DNA of 64,000 nucleotides from DASUPK01 sp963831605 (GTDB lineage: Bacteria > Actinomycetota > Thermoleophilia > Solirubrobacterales > 70-9), in assembly GCA_963831605.1 (NCBI GenBank), contig CAWHQR010000003.1, positions 186,001 to 250,000 of the forward strand. The letters are read 5' to 3'. The notes under the pieces were generated by a model that saw nothing but the letters and a program-made list of their open reading frames with translations, was not told the DNA's origin and made no database searches. The position numbers and the translations under genes were made by a program. Shown in pieces: positions 26,609 through 35,468 of the stretch; positions within the stretch are counted from its first letter, which is position 1, and the number at the start of each line of letters is the position of its first letter.

Positions 26609-27740
26609 CAAGGCGATCGGTACGTGGAGCGGTGGGCGCTACCTGCGCTTCGGCCAAGCGATCGAGCCAGAGCGGCTCGAGGGTCTGCTGCGTCCTGATG
26701 AGGGAATCGACACCGTCCTGACCGCCGACGCGTACGGAGCGGGCGAGGCCGACTCCCTGCTCGGCCGGGCGCTGCATGGCGTCGCCCGCGACACCTATTC
26801 CCTCGTCGGGGCGGTGGGCCACGACTTCTATGAGGGGGAGCGCCAGGGGCCCAAGGGTTTCCCGCGTTTCACCGACTCGTCTCTGCGAACCGAGGGCGAG
26901 TACGTGGGCTACCTCCGGATGGCCGCAGAGCGCAGCCTCGAGCGGCTGGGGCAGGACCGCTTCGACCTGCTGCTCCTGCACAACCCCGATCGCACCGGGT
27001 ACGAGAGCGAGGCGGTCTGGGAGGGGATGGCGTCACTCCGCGAAGCTGGGATCGCCGACGCGATCGGGATCGCGCCGGGGCCGGCCAACGGATTCACCCT
27101 TGACCTGATCCGCTGCTTCGAGCGCTTCGGCGACGCGATCGACTGGGCGATGATCATCCTCAATCCGCTCGAGCCCTGGCCGGGAGAGCTCTGCCTCGAC
27201 GCCGCCGCACGCCACGACGTCCGGGTGATCACCCGGGTGGTCGATTACGGCGGCATCTTCTGGGACGACGTCACCCCCGAGACCGAGCTTCCCCAGGGCG
27301 ACCACCGCGGCTTCCGGCCGGAGGGCTGGATCGAGGAGGGCCGCGCGAAGCTTGACCGGCTGCGGCCTATCGCGGAATGGTCGGGACTCACTCCGATGCA
27401 GCTGGCTTGCAAGTGGAACCTCGCGCACGACGCCGTCGAGTGTGTCGTCCCGACGTTGATCCAGGAGGTCGGTCCGGACGCTCGGCCGATCGAGGAGAAG
27501 CGCGCGGAGCTGGCGGCACTTCCAGCGGACAAGAACCTGCCCAAGGGAGAGGTCGTCAAGATCAGGAAGATCGGCGATAACTCCGGTCGCATGGCGCTCA
27601 AGGGGGCGACTCCGGATCACTCCGGCGAGGAACGCCCCGACCGCTGGCCGGTCACGCCCGAGCTCGCCGCCGTTGCGGGCGAGTGGGGGATCGACCCCGA
27701 GCGGGATCTGCGTCATCTCGCGGCCCAGGCCGCCCGCTAA
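26577..27740 (+). CDS. Aldo/keto reductase family protein (start uncertain)
   Basis: An oxidoreductase of the aldo/keto reductase superfamily (NAD(P)H-dependent TIM barrel). Typical segments are FDLLLLHNPDR (strand 4, His), GIADAIGIAPG, FGDAIDWAMIILNPLEPW and MQLACKWNLAHDAVECVVPTL near the C-terminus. The first in-frame ATG/GTG/TTG is GTG 26814, yet clearly coding sequence (GTWSGGRYLRFGQAI, DADAYGAGEADSLLGRAL-like) extends upstream to the clpC stop. A CTG at 26577, inside the clpC tail, is one possible start. Starting at 26814 would remove the cofactor-site Asp/Tyr strand, so an N-terminal extension is likely. Substrate unknown. Confidence 0.75.
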   Translation: MNPQATKPPSNKAIGTWSGGRYLRFGQAIEPERLEGLLRPDEGIDTVLTADAYGAGEADSLLGRALHGVARDTYSLVGAVGHDFYEGERQGPKGFPRFTDSSLRTEGEYVGYLRMAAERSLERLGQDRFDLLLLHNPDRTGYESEAVWEGMASLREAGIADAIGIAPGPANGFTLDLIRCFERFGDAIDWAMIILNPLEPWPGELCLDAAARHDVRVITRVVDYGGIFWDDVTPETELPQGDHRGFRPEGWIEEGRAKLDRLRPIAEWSGLTPMQLACKWNLAHDAVECVVPTLIQEVGPDARPIEEKRAELAALPADKNLPKGEVVKIRKIGDNSGRMALKGATPDHSGEERPDRWPVTPELAAVAGEWGIDPERDLRHLAAQAAR

Positions 27741-27782
27741 CCTCAGTCGAGGCGCTCACGCGCCAAGGGATCGATCGCAACA

Positions 27783-28226
27783 TTGACTGCTGTGCTGACA
27801 GCGATCAGGAAAGTTCTCGTCGGCACGGGCTCCACGGCGTTCACTCTCGTCGGCGCCCTGCTGATCGGCTTTGGCGTGCCCCTCTTCTGGATCTTCGTCG
27901 CGTCGAAGTTCTATGGCAAGACCGGAGCGGTGAACGGACCCGTCGCAGCCTTCATCGGCACCGGCATCCTCGTCTCCTACTACGGGCTGCTGCTGATCGC
28001 CTCCTACGTCCGCGCTCGGCTGTTGCGGCGCCAGATGGGACACCCGGGCAGGGGACGGCAGGACCCCTGGAACCGGAGCATGCGGGACACGCCCTACAAG
28101 CCGGGCGAGCATCAGAGCGATCCGGTGGAGCGGCTCTTCGTCGCCACCGCCATCGTCTCGATGATCGCGTTCCTGGTCTGGTTCGCCTTCTTCGCCGGGG
28201 CGCCGTTCCCCAACAGCCCCGGCTGA
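27783..28226 (+). CDS. Hypothetical membrane protein
   Basis: A 147-residue protein with three predicted membrane helices (ALLIGFGVPLFWIFVAS, AFIGTGILVSYYGLLLIASYV, ATAIVSMIAFLVWFAFFA) and a polar loop containing PYKPGEHQ between helices two and three. TTG start. No family recognised. It is 42 bases downstream of the aldo/keto reductase gene. Confidence 0.65.
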   Translation: MTAVLTAIRKVLVGTGSTAFTLVGALLIGFGVPLFWIFVASKFYGKTGAVNGPVAAFIGTGILVSYYGLLLIASYVRARLLRRQMGHPGRGRQDPWNRSMRDTPYKPGEHQSDPVERLFVATAIVSMIAFLVWFAFFAGAPFPNSPG

Positions 28227-28229
28227 CGC

Positions 28230-29252
28230 TCAGAGCGTGGGCTCGAGCCGGAACTTCGGCTCGCTTGGCTGCTGCGGGCGGAGCGGCTGACGCGACTCGT
28301 CGCGGGAGCGCTTCGCCTCGTACAGGGCGTTGTCCGCCCTTGCCAGGCAGGCGCTCAGGTCCTCGCCCTCGCGGCGCTTGATCACCCCTGGGCTCCACTG
28401 CGCGGGTGAGATGAAGAGCAGCCGCTCGAAGAAGCGGGCAGCCTCCTGATCGCCGGAGCCGACGAGGATCACGAGGAACTCGTCCCCGCCGAGGCGGGCG
28501 AAGATGTCGCCGGGCTGAAGCTCCCCGCTCCAGGTCCGTGCGGTGTCGACGAGCAGGCGGTCGCCGGCAGCGTGGCCATCGCGGTCGTTCACCTGCTTGA
28601 AGTCGTCGAGGTCGACCAGACCGATCGTCAGGGGTATCCCCGTCCGGTCGGCAAGAGAGAAGGCCCGCTCCGCGGCCTGCAGGAGCCCCTTGCGGTTGAG
28701 CAGGCCGGTCAGCGAGTCCGTGTGAGCCTCGTGGCGCAGCCGGTCGCTCTGGCGACCGATCGTCTCGGCGGCCACGATGATCGAGGCGGTCATCAGGACG
28801 AACGCCTGCACCGGGACGTTGTGGTCGTTGACGAGCAGCGCCGCGCCGAACGTGCCGGCGATCAGTGCCAGGTGGAGCCGCGCGGCGGTGCGGGAGAAGA
28901 AGAATGAGACGTAGACGCCCATCCAGATGTAGTCGGTGGCGGTGACGACCGTCGAAACACCGGTGGCGGCTCGTGCGATCAGCACCGAGATCGCCAGGGT
29001 CCCGCCGGCCACGGCGAGGTGGAGGAACCAGCGCGGGACGCGGTCGGCCAGCCACCAGAGCAGCACCGAGCAGACGAACGCGAGTACCGCCACGAGGCGG
29101 AACATGTCGACCGGCGCGCCCGGGTTCGACGGGAACAACGCCGCGACGAGGCTGGTCGCCGCCCCCGCAAAGGTGATCAGCGCGAGAGCACGCACCGCGG
29201 GCGCGATCCCGTTGCGCTTCCAGGCGTCGATGAGCCATCCCCTCGAGGGCAT
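28230..29252 (-). CDS. Membrane diguanylate cyclase (GGDEF)
   Basis: A 340-residue protein that probably makes cyclic di-GMP. About six membrane helices occupy residues 15-165, followed by a GGDEF domain (about 180-310) with DLDDFKQVND for metal and base contacts and an intact GGDEF (~259). The inhibitory I-site, RxxD five residues upstream, reads QPGD, so product inhibition may be lost. C-terminal tail is basic and Pro/Gln-rich. The membrane region looks like a MASE-type sensor, ligand unknown. Confidence 0.85.
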   Translation of the reverse strand: MPSRGWLIDAWKRNGIAPAVRALALITFAGAATSLVAALFPSNPGAPVDMFRLVAVLAFVCSVLLWWLADRVPRWFLHLAVAGGTLAISVLIARAATGVSTVVTATDYIWMGVYVSFFFSRTAARLHLALIAGTFGAALLVNDHNVPVQAFVLMTASIIVAAETIGRQSDRLRHEAHTDSLTGLLNRKGLLQAAERAFSLADRTGIPLTIGLVDLDDFKQVNDRDGHAAGDRLLVDTARTWSGELQPGDIFARLGGDEFLVILVGSGDQEAARFFERLLFISPAQWSPGVIKRREGEDLSACLARADNALYEAKRSRDESRQPLRPQQPSEPKFRLEPTL

Positions 29253-29359
29253 GCATCTACATCGGCCGCCGGGACGAATTTCTTGACCTCAGTTGAACTC
29301 GCTCGCCATGCGTGCCAAACCGCGCGGGAGGCGTCATCACCCATCCCTAGCCTGAGGTC

Positions 29360-30733
29360 GTGGCTGCAAAGGGCTCTCAATACCGATGCTCGGAGTGCGG
29401 ACACGCCGCCCTCACCTGGACCGGCCAGTGCTCGGGGTGTGGCGCGTGGAACACCCTCGAGGAGGCGAGCGCACCGGCGGCTCGCACGGGTCGCGCCGGG
29501 CGAGCGAAGCGAGGCGGCGCTCCGAGGCCGGTCCCCCTCCGTGACGTGAAGGCCGAGCGTTCGGCCCGGCTCGGCACGGGGATCGCCGAGCTCGACCGTG
29601 TCCTCGGAGGCGGGCTCGTTCCGGGATCCCTGGTCCTGCTCGGGGGCGCGCCCGGGATCGGGAAGAGCACCCTGGCCGGGATGGCGCTGGCGAACATCGC
29701 TGGAGCAGGGAACGACGTCCTCTACGTCTCGGGTGAGGAGTCCGCCGCCCAGGTACGGCGCCGCGCGGAGCGGCTCGGTGAGGCGGCGCTCTCCGTGCCG
29801 ATGCTCGCCGAGCCCTCCCTCGAGTCCGTGCTGTCGGCGCTCGAGTCCGAGCGCCCCTCCGCCTGCGTGATCGACTCGGTCCAGACCCTCGCGATTCCCG
29901 ATGCGGCTCCGGGAAGCGTCGGCGCGATCCGCGAGGCGACCCTGGCGCTGCTCGAGACGGCGAAGCGGCTCGACGTCACGCTGATCCTGATCGGGCACGT
30001 GACCAAGGAGGGCTCTCTTGCCGGCCCTCGTGCGCTCGAGCACCTGGTGGACTGCGTGCTTCATTTCGAGGGCGAGCGGGAGAGAACCTTCAGGACCCTG
30101 CGCGCTCTCAAGAACCGCTTCGGTGCGACCAGCGAGGTCGGCGTCTTCGAGATGAAGCAGGGAGGCCTGGTCGAGGTGGTCGATCCCTCCGCGCGCTTCG
30201 TCGGCGAGGCCCGGCCGGCTCCCGGCTCCGTGGTCCTTTGTTCGATGGAGGGGACGCGCCCGCTCCTGGTCGAGGTCCAGGCGCTGGTGGCCCCGACCGA
30301 GATCGTCCCGCCCCGCCGCACCGCGACCGGTGTCGATCGCAACCGCCTCGCGCTGGTCCTCGCCGTCCTCACCCGTCACGCAGGCGTCTCGCTCGGCACG
30401 GCGGACGTGTTCGTGAACGTCGCCGGTGGAGTCCGCATCGACGAGCCCGGAGCCGACCTGGCGATCGCGATGGCCATCGCCTCGGCCCACTCGGGCCGTC
30501 CGCTGGAAACCGATGGCAAGCCCCTGGCCTGCTTCGGAGAAATCGGTCTGACAGGAGAAATCCGCTACGTAGCCCACGCGGACCGCCGAGTGGCAGAGGC
30601 GAGGAAATTCGGGCTGCGCACGGTGCTCGGCCCACCACCAGCCGACGAACCAATCAAGGGCCTCGCCTCCGTCAGCTCACTGAAAGCGGCGCTATCCGGT
30701 GGGCGGCGCAAGGATCTGAAGCGGGTCGCGTAA
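29360..30733 (+). CDS. radA: DNA repair protein RadA
   Basis: A RecA-like motor that promotes branch migration in recombination. The 457 residues start with a C4 zinc finger (CSECGHAALTWTGQCSGCG), then Walker A GGAPGIGKST (~95), the Sms/RadA-specific KNRFGAT (~252) and a C-terminal Lon-like domain. GTG start; TAGCCT lies six bases upstream, consistent with a leaderless transcript. The order radA-disA matches many Gram-positive genomes. Confidence 0.95.
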   Translation: MAAKGSQYRCSECGHAALTWTGQCSGCGAWNTLEEASAPAARTGRAGRAKRGGAPRPVPLRDVKAERSARLGTGIAELDRVLGGGLVPGSLVLLGGAPGIGKSTLAGMALANIAGAGNDVLYVSGEESAAQVRRRAERLGEAALSVPMLAEPSLESVLSALESERPSACVIDSVQTLAIPDAAPGSVGAIREATLALLETAKRLDVTLILIGHVTKEGSLAGPRALEHLVDCVLHFEGERERTFRTLRALKNRFGATSEVGVFEMKQGGLVEVVDPSARFVGEARPAPGSVVLCSMEGTRPLLVEVQALVAPTEIVPPRRTATGVDRNRLALVLAVLTRHAGVSLGTADVFVNVAGGVRIDEPGADLAIAMAIASAHSGRPLETDGKPLACFGEIGLTGEIRYVAHADRRVAEARKFGLRTVLGPPPADEPIKGLASVSSLKAALSGGRRKDLKRVA

Positions 30734-30741
30734 CGGCTCCT

Positions 30742-30818
30742 CGGGCGGGTGGCGCCGAATCTGATTCCGCGGTGAGATGCCTCGATCCGCGGTCAGATTC
30801 GGCGACAGGACCCGCCCG
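30742..30818. repeat. Long interrupted inverted repeat between radA and disA
   Basis: Nested complementary blocks CGGGCGGGT (30742-30750), CGCCGAATCTGA (30753-30764) and CCGCGG (30767-30772) are mirrored by CCGCGG (30787-30792), TCAGATTCGGCG (30793-30804) and ACCCGCCCG (30810-30818). That gives 27 pairs with small bulges around a 14-base loop. No T-tract follows. It may terminate radA transcription, or be a REP-like palindrome or structured RNA. Confidence 0.6.
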
Positions 30819-30922
30819 CCGGGGCGGTTGGTCCCGCCGCCCTTGACAACCGCTAACCCGACCTCTCCACACGGATTTCCCCGCAAAGCACCGTCCTTTG
30901 CTTTCTGCTTCCATCAGCCCTG

Positions 30923-32039
30923 ATGGCGTCTTCCATTCCGGGTGACGAGTTACAGGAGTTGGAGGCGCGACAGGACCCGCGGCTTCTGCGAGCCCTCGAC
31001 ATCGTCGCCCCCGGCACCGCTCTGCGGGAGGGCATCGACAACATCGTCCACTCCCGCACCGGGGGGCTGATCGTGATCGGAGACCCTGAGGAGGTCTCCT
31101 TTCTCTTTTCGGGGGGCATCAACCTCGACATCGACTACACCCCGGCGCTGCTCTACCAACTCGCGAAGATGGACGGCGCGATCATCCTGAACGAGCAGGC
31201 GACCAAGATCGTCGGCGCCAACGTCCAGCTGATGCCGGACCCGACGATCCTCTCCGCGGAGACGGGCACGAGGCACCGGACCGCGGAGCGCGTCTCGAAG
31301 CAGACCGACGCGCTGGTGGTCGCCATCTCGGAGCGCCGCGACGTCGTCTCCCTCTACCTGGGAGGGATGAAGTACATCCTTCAGGACATCCCCGCCGTGC
31401 TTGGCGAAGGCCAACCAGGGCCTCGCCACCCTCGACAAATACCGCGCCCGGCTCGACTCGGTCTCCACCCGGCTGACCTGGCTCGAGTTCGAGGGCGGCT
31501 CCGTCCTCTACGACGTGCTCTCGGTGCTGCAACGCGCTGAGCTCGTCACCCGGATGGCCGTCGAGGTTGAGCGATACATCGTGGAGCTCGGCACCGAGGG
31601 TCGCCTGATCGAGATGCAGCTCGAGGAGACGATGGTCGGGGTCGCCGCTGACAAGACCGCGCTGATCCGCGACTACTCGGTTGAGGACACCGAGGAGAAC
31701 CTGGCCACCACCACGGCCTCCATCGCGCGGATGCCGCATCAGGACCTGCTCGACTTCGGCCGGCTCGCCGAGCTGCTCGGCTACGACCGCAAGGTCTCCA
31801 CTCTCGACTTCCCCGTGTCACCCCGCGGCTACCGCGTCCTGGGCCGGATCCCGCGCCTCCCGAAGCTGGTGGTGCAGCGGATCATCCAGGAGTTCGGCGG
31901 ACTCGAGGAGGTCCTCGCCGCGAGCGACGACGACCTCGAGGCGGTCGAGGGCGTCGGGGCCGGTCGCGCGAAGGACATCCGCGAGGGCCTGCGCAGGCTT
32001 CAGGAGGTCGACCCGGTCGACCGGTACTTACAGAGTTGA
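30923..32039 (+). pseudogene. disA: Diadenylate cyclase DisA, frameshifted at about 31400
   Basis: Makes c-di-AMP and scans DNA for damage. The N-terminal DAC domain (frame 30923-31400) has MDGAIIL (metal Asp) and GTRHRTAERVSKQT (ATP contacts). The C-terminal helical and helix-hairpin-helix part (frame from 31401, to 32039) has IPRLPKLVVQRIIQEFGG and AVEGVGAGRAKDIREGL. Removing one extra T near 31400 (GTGCTTGGCG to GTGCTGGCG) restores one continuous 371-residue protein, a normal DisA length. All motifs are intact, so this is more likely a sequencing insertion than a dead gene. Confidence 0.85.
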
Positions 32040-32057
32040 CGGCCCCGTCAGGCCGTC
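32038..32057 (+). terminator. Hairpin between disA and carD
   Basis: GACGGCC, loop CCGTCA, GGCCGTC: a perfect 7-bp stem that begins within the disA stop codon and ends ten bases before the carD ribosome site. No T-run. It may attenuate or terminate, or simply punctuate the operon. Confidence 0.4.
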
Positions 32058-32076
32058 TCAACGAAAGGAGAAACCA

Positions 32077-32658
32077 ATTCCAGAGCTAACAGAGGAGGTA
32101 GTAGACGAGGCGTCGGTTGCCGACCTCGAACTCGAAGCACCAGTGAATATTCACTTTGAGGTCGGCGACAACGTCGTGTACCCGCACCACGGGGCAGGCG
32201 TCGTCCTGAAGAAGGAATCGAAGGACATGATGGGCGAGAAGCGGGACTACCTGACCATCAACATCATCCACAACAACATGACGGTGATGGTCCCCTGCGA
32301 GAACGCCGGACGCGCCGGACTGAGGCGCGTGATCGACGAGGAGCAGGTCAAGAAGGTGATCGGAGTCCTGACAGACGACGTCTCCGAGATGCCGAAGAAT
32401 TGGAACCGCCGGTTCAAGCACAACCGCGAGAAGATCAAGACGGGCGACGTCTACGAGCTCGCTGAGGTCGTTCGCAACCTCGCCATCCGAGAGTGGGAAA
32501 AGGGACTCTCCACCGGCGAGAAGCAGATGTACACACGTGCCAAGAAGATCCTCGCGTCGGAGTTCATGTACGCCCTCGACAAGGACGAGGACGGCGCGGA
32601 GGCCTATTTGGACGAGCTGCTGGAGGAGCGCTTCGGCGCCGCAAAGGCGACCGCCTAG
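32077..32658 (+). CDS. carD: CarD family transcriptional regulator
   Basis: Binds RNA polymerase beta and the upstream edge of the bubble to stabilise open complexes, chiefly at rRNA promoters. The RID/Tudor domain (VGDNVVYPHHGAGVVLKKE, LTINIIHNNMTVMVPCENAGRAGLRRVI) is followed by a helical DNA-binding domain with the conserved WNRRFKHNREKI. The best ribosome site, GAAAGGAG (32063-32070), is spaced six bases from ATT 32077, suggesting a rare ATT start giving 193 residues. GTG 32143 would give 171 residues starting at the usual domain edge. It stands where Firmicutes have yacL. Confidence 0.9.
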   Translation: MPELTEEVVDEASVADLELEAPVNIHFEVGDNVVYPHHGAGVVLKKESKDMMGEKRDYLTINIIHNNMTVMVPCENAGRAGLRRVIDEEQVKKVIGVLTDDVSEMPKNWNRRFKHNREKIKTGDVYELAEVVRNLAIREWEKGLSTGEKQMYTRAKKILASEFMYALDKDEDGAEAYLDELLEERFGAAKATA

Positions 32659-32683
32659 CCAGGCGCGTCCCTCCGCATCGGCC

Positions 32684-33335
32684 GTGATCGCGGCCGCCGG
32701 CTCCGGGCAGAGACTCGGAGCCGGCGGCCCGAAGGCCTTCGTGGAGCTCGCCGGCCGACCGATGCTCGAGTGGTCGCTCGAGGCGTTCCGCGCCGCGAAC
32801 ACGATTGCCGAGATCGTTGTCGCGGCGCCCCCGGATCACCATGACTCGGTGTCGGCGGAGGGCGTCGTCGCGGTGGCCGGCGGAGAGCATCGCTCGGAGT
32901 CGGTCGCGAAGGCGCTGGCGCTCTGCGAGCGAGGAATTCGTCGTCGTCCATGACGCCGCTCGTCCTCTGGTCACGCCGGGATTGATCGACGCGCATGGTC
33001 GAGGAGCTCGCCGCTGAGGAGGACGCCGCCGCGGTGATCGCGGCCACGCCGGTGACCGACACGATCAAGCAGGTCGGGTGACGAGGGAATCGGTCGACCG
33101 CACGCTCGAGCGCTCCGGGCTCTGGGCGGTGCAGACGCCGCAGGTCTTCCGGGCGGACGCGCTCCGAGACGCCCTGAGCGACCCCGACTCGCTGTCGGGC
33201 GCCAGCGACGACGCGATGCTGATCGAGCGCAGGGGAGGGCGGGTGGTCGTCCATTCGACCTCCCCCGACAACCTCAAGATCACGACGCCGTTCGATCTGC
33301 GCGTCGCCGAGCTGCTGCTGCGCGAGCGCGCCTGA
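32684..33335 (+). pseudogene. ispD: IspD (2-C-methyl-D-erythritol 4-phosphate cytidylyltransferase), three frameshifts
   Basis: Third enzyme of the MEP isoprenoid route. Read across three frames it is a full-length IspD: VIAAAGSGQRLGAGGPKAF (CTP-binding glycine loop with Arg and Lys), GGEHRSESVAKAL, FVVVHDAARPLVTP, AATPVTDTIKQV, TLERSGLWAVQTPQVFR, and the late SDDAMLIE and NLKITTPFDL. Breaks fall near 32930 (extra base in GAGCGAGG), 32993 (extra C) and 33076 (one base missing). Every motif is conserved on both sides of each break, so these are probably sequence errors. ispF, the pathway's fifth enzyme, is intact 3 kb downstream. Start GTG 32684. Confidence 0.8.
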
Positions 33336-33338
33336 TCG

Positions 33339-35259
33339 ATGGCCGACCGCGCCGATTCCAAGCGTGCTCTCGGCCGGGCGGCGCTGACCGTTGCGGCGCT
33401 CGGCGATCGTCTTCGGCGACATCGGCACCAGCCCGATCTACACGGTTCAGACCGCCTTCGACCCGAACGATCCGCACCCGATCCAGGCCTCGACCGAGCA
33501 TGTCTTCGGCTTCGTCTCGCTGGTCTTCTGGGCGGTGACGCTGATCGTCACCGTCAAGTACGTCGGCTTGGTGATGAGCGCCGACAACGACGGCGAGGGG
33601 GGCATCATGGCCCTGATCTCGCAGATCCGCCAGCTCGGCGACGGGCTGCGGGGACGGACGAAATTCCTGCTCGCGGGGCTCGGAGTCTTCGGGGCCGCGC
33701 TCTTCTTCGGCGACAGCATGATCACGCCGGCGATCTCGGTGCTCTCCGCCGTGGAGGGGACGAAGACCATCTCGTCCTCGATGGGCTACTACGTCATCCC
33801 GATCACCGCTGACGATCATCATCGTGCTCTTCATGGTGCAGAGGTTCGGGAGTGGCGCCGTCGGTCGTCTCTTCGGGCCGGTGATGGTCGTCTGGTTCAT
33901 CACGATCGCCGCGCTCGGGATCCGCGGGATCACGATGCACCCCGAGGTGCTCCGGGCACTCTCCCCGAGCTACGCCTACGACATGCTGTTCCACAGCGGC
34001 TCGAGCGGCTTCTTCGTCCTCAGCACCGTGGTGCTGGCGTTCACCGGGGTGGAGGCTCTCTACGCGGACATGGGCCACTTCGGCCGGCCAGCGATCACGC
34101 GCGCGTGGCTCCTGCTGGTCTTCCCCGCCTGCATTCTCAGCTACCTGGGCCAGGGCGCGCTCATCCTCGGCGACCCTCAGGACATCAGCGCGCCGTTCTT
34201 CAAGCTGATGCCGCATGCCGGCCTGATCCCATTCGTGATCCTGGCGACGATGGCCACGGTGATCGCCTCGCAGGCGGTCATCTCAGGCGCCTTCTCGATT
34301 GCCCATCAGGCGGCGCAACTCGGGCTACCTCCCGCGCCTGCAGGTGATCCACACCTCCGAGCACGAATACGGCCAGGTGTTCGTGCCGGTGGTCAACCGG
34401 GTGCTGCTGGTCGCGGTTCTCGCGCTCGTGCTCGCGTTCCAGACCTCCGCCAAGCTCGCCTTCGCGTACGGGATGGCTGTGACGGGGACGATCCGTGCAC
34501 GACGATCCTCTTCTTCGTGATCGTCCGGCACCGCTGGCGGATCCCGCTCCTGGTGACGCTCCTCGGCGCCGCCTTCTTCCTGACCATCGAGATCCGCGTT
34601 CTTCGCTGCAAATCTCACCAAGATCTTCCACGGCGCTTACCTGCCGCTGGGAATCGGTCTCGTCCTCTTCTTCGTGATGACCACCTGGTTCCGGGGACGC
34701 CAGCTCGTGACTGACGAGCGCTTCAAGGTCGAGGGTCCGCTTGAGGACTTCGTGAAGGAGCTCCGCGCCGCACGATCCGCCCGTGTCGCGCGTGGAGGGG
34801 ACCGGGGTGTTCATGAACCGCGGCAAGGAGACCGCGCCGCTCTCCATGCGCGCCTGCGTGGACCATCTGCACTCCCTCCCGGAGAGCGTGGTGATCCTCT
34901 CCCTCGAGACGATGCCCGTCCCCCGGATCAGGCCGCGGGACCGTCTCGAGATCGATGCGCTCGGATTCCAGGACGACCGCATCACCTTCGTCCGGGCAAG
35001 GCATGGCTATGCGGAGGAGTTCGACGTACCCAAGCTGGTTCGCCAGATCGCCAAGACCGACGTCGAGTGCCCGGTGGATGCCCGGCACGCCTCCTTCTAT
35101 CTCTCCAGGGTTCAGCTCATCCCGAGCGACCGCCCCGGGATGGCCCACTGGCGAAAACGGGTCTTCCTCGCGACTGCGCTGATCGCGGCGGAGCCGTCCG
35201 ACTACTTCAAGCTGCCCCGCAAGCGGACGGTCACGCTCGGGTCGGAAATCGAGTTCTGA
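33339..35259 (+). pseudogene. kup: Kup-type potassium transporter, about six frameshifts
   Basis: A K+/H+ symporter with 12 predicted membrane helices and a C-terminal cytoplasmic domain; joined pieces give about 640 residues, normal for Kup. Family hallmarks are GIVFGDIGTSPIYTVQTAF, NDGEGGIMAL, FGDSMITPAISVLSA, FTGVEALYADMGHFG, SQAVISGAF and EGTGVFM. The frame changes near 33405, 33808, 34320, 34495, 34605 and 34785, mostly by single inserted bases. Conservation through all six breaks argues for sequencing error. It follows ispD by three bases. c-di-AMP from nearby DisA regulates Kup-type uptake in other Gram-positives. Confidence 0.82.
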
Positions 35260-35268
35260 GCCTGCGGG

Positions 35269-35418
35269 CTAGCGGCGGATCAGCACGTAGACGAGCACGA
35301 TCGCGAAGGTGAGTTGCCCGACGCCGAGCGCGGTGCCCAGGTTCTTGGCGCCGAAGAGCTCGGCGAGCCCGACGCCGACGGCGAACGCCGCCAGCACGAT
35401 TGCGGTCTTGCCGAGCAC
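35269..35418 (-). CDS. Small two-helix membrane protein (49 aa)
   Basis: A 49-codon frame on the minus strand between kup and the PHP gene. Translation from GTG 35418 gives two hydrophobic helices (AIVLAAFAVGVGLAELFGA and GVGQLTFAIVLVYVLIRR) separated by a short Lys-Asn turn and ended by a basic tail. The organised hydrophobic pattern and the lack of any other gene here support it. Unknown function. Confidence 0.45.
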   Translation of the reverse strand: MLGKTAIVLAAFAVGVGLAELFGAKNLGTALGVGQLTFAIVLVYVLIRR

Positions 35419-35468
35419 CGGCAGGACTCTAGACGGCGGCCCGCCGGCCCTATGGGTACCGTTGGCCC

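Noticed and set aside
31401..32039. A separate gene for the second half of disA
   Set aside because: The frame begins mid-domain and continues the first half after removal of one T; it is the DisA C-terminus.
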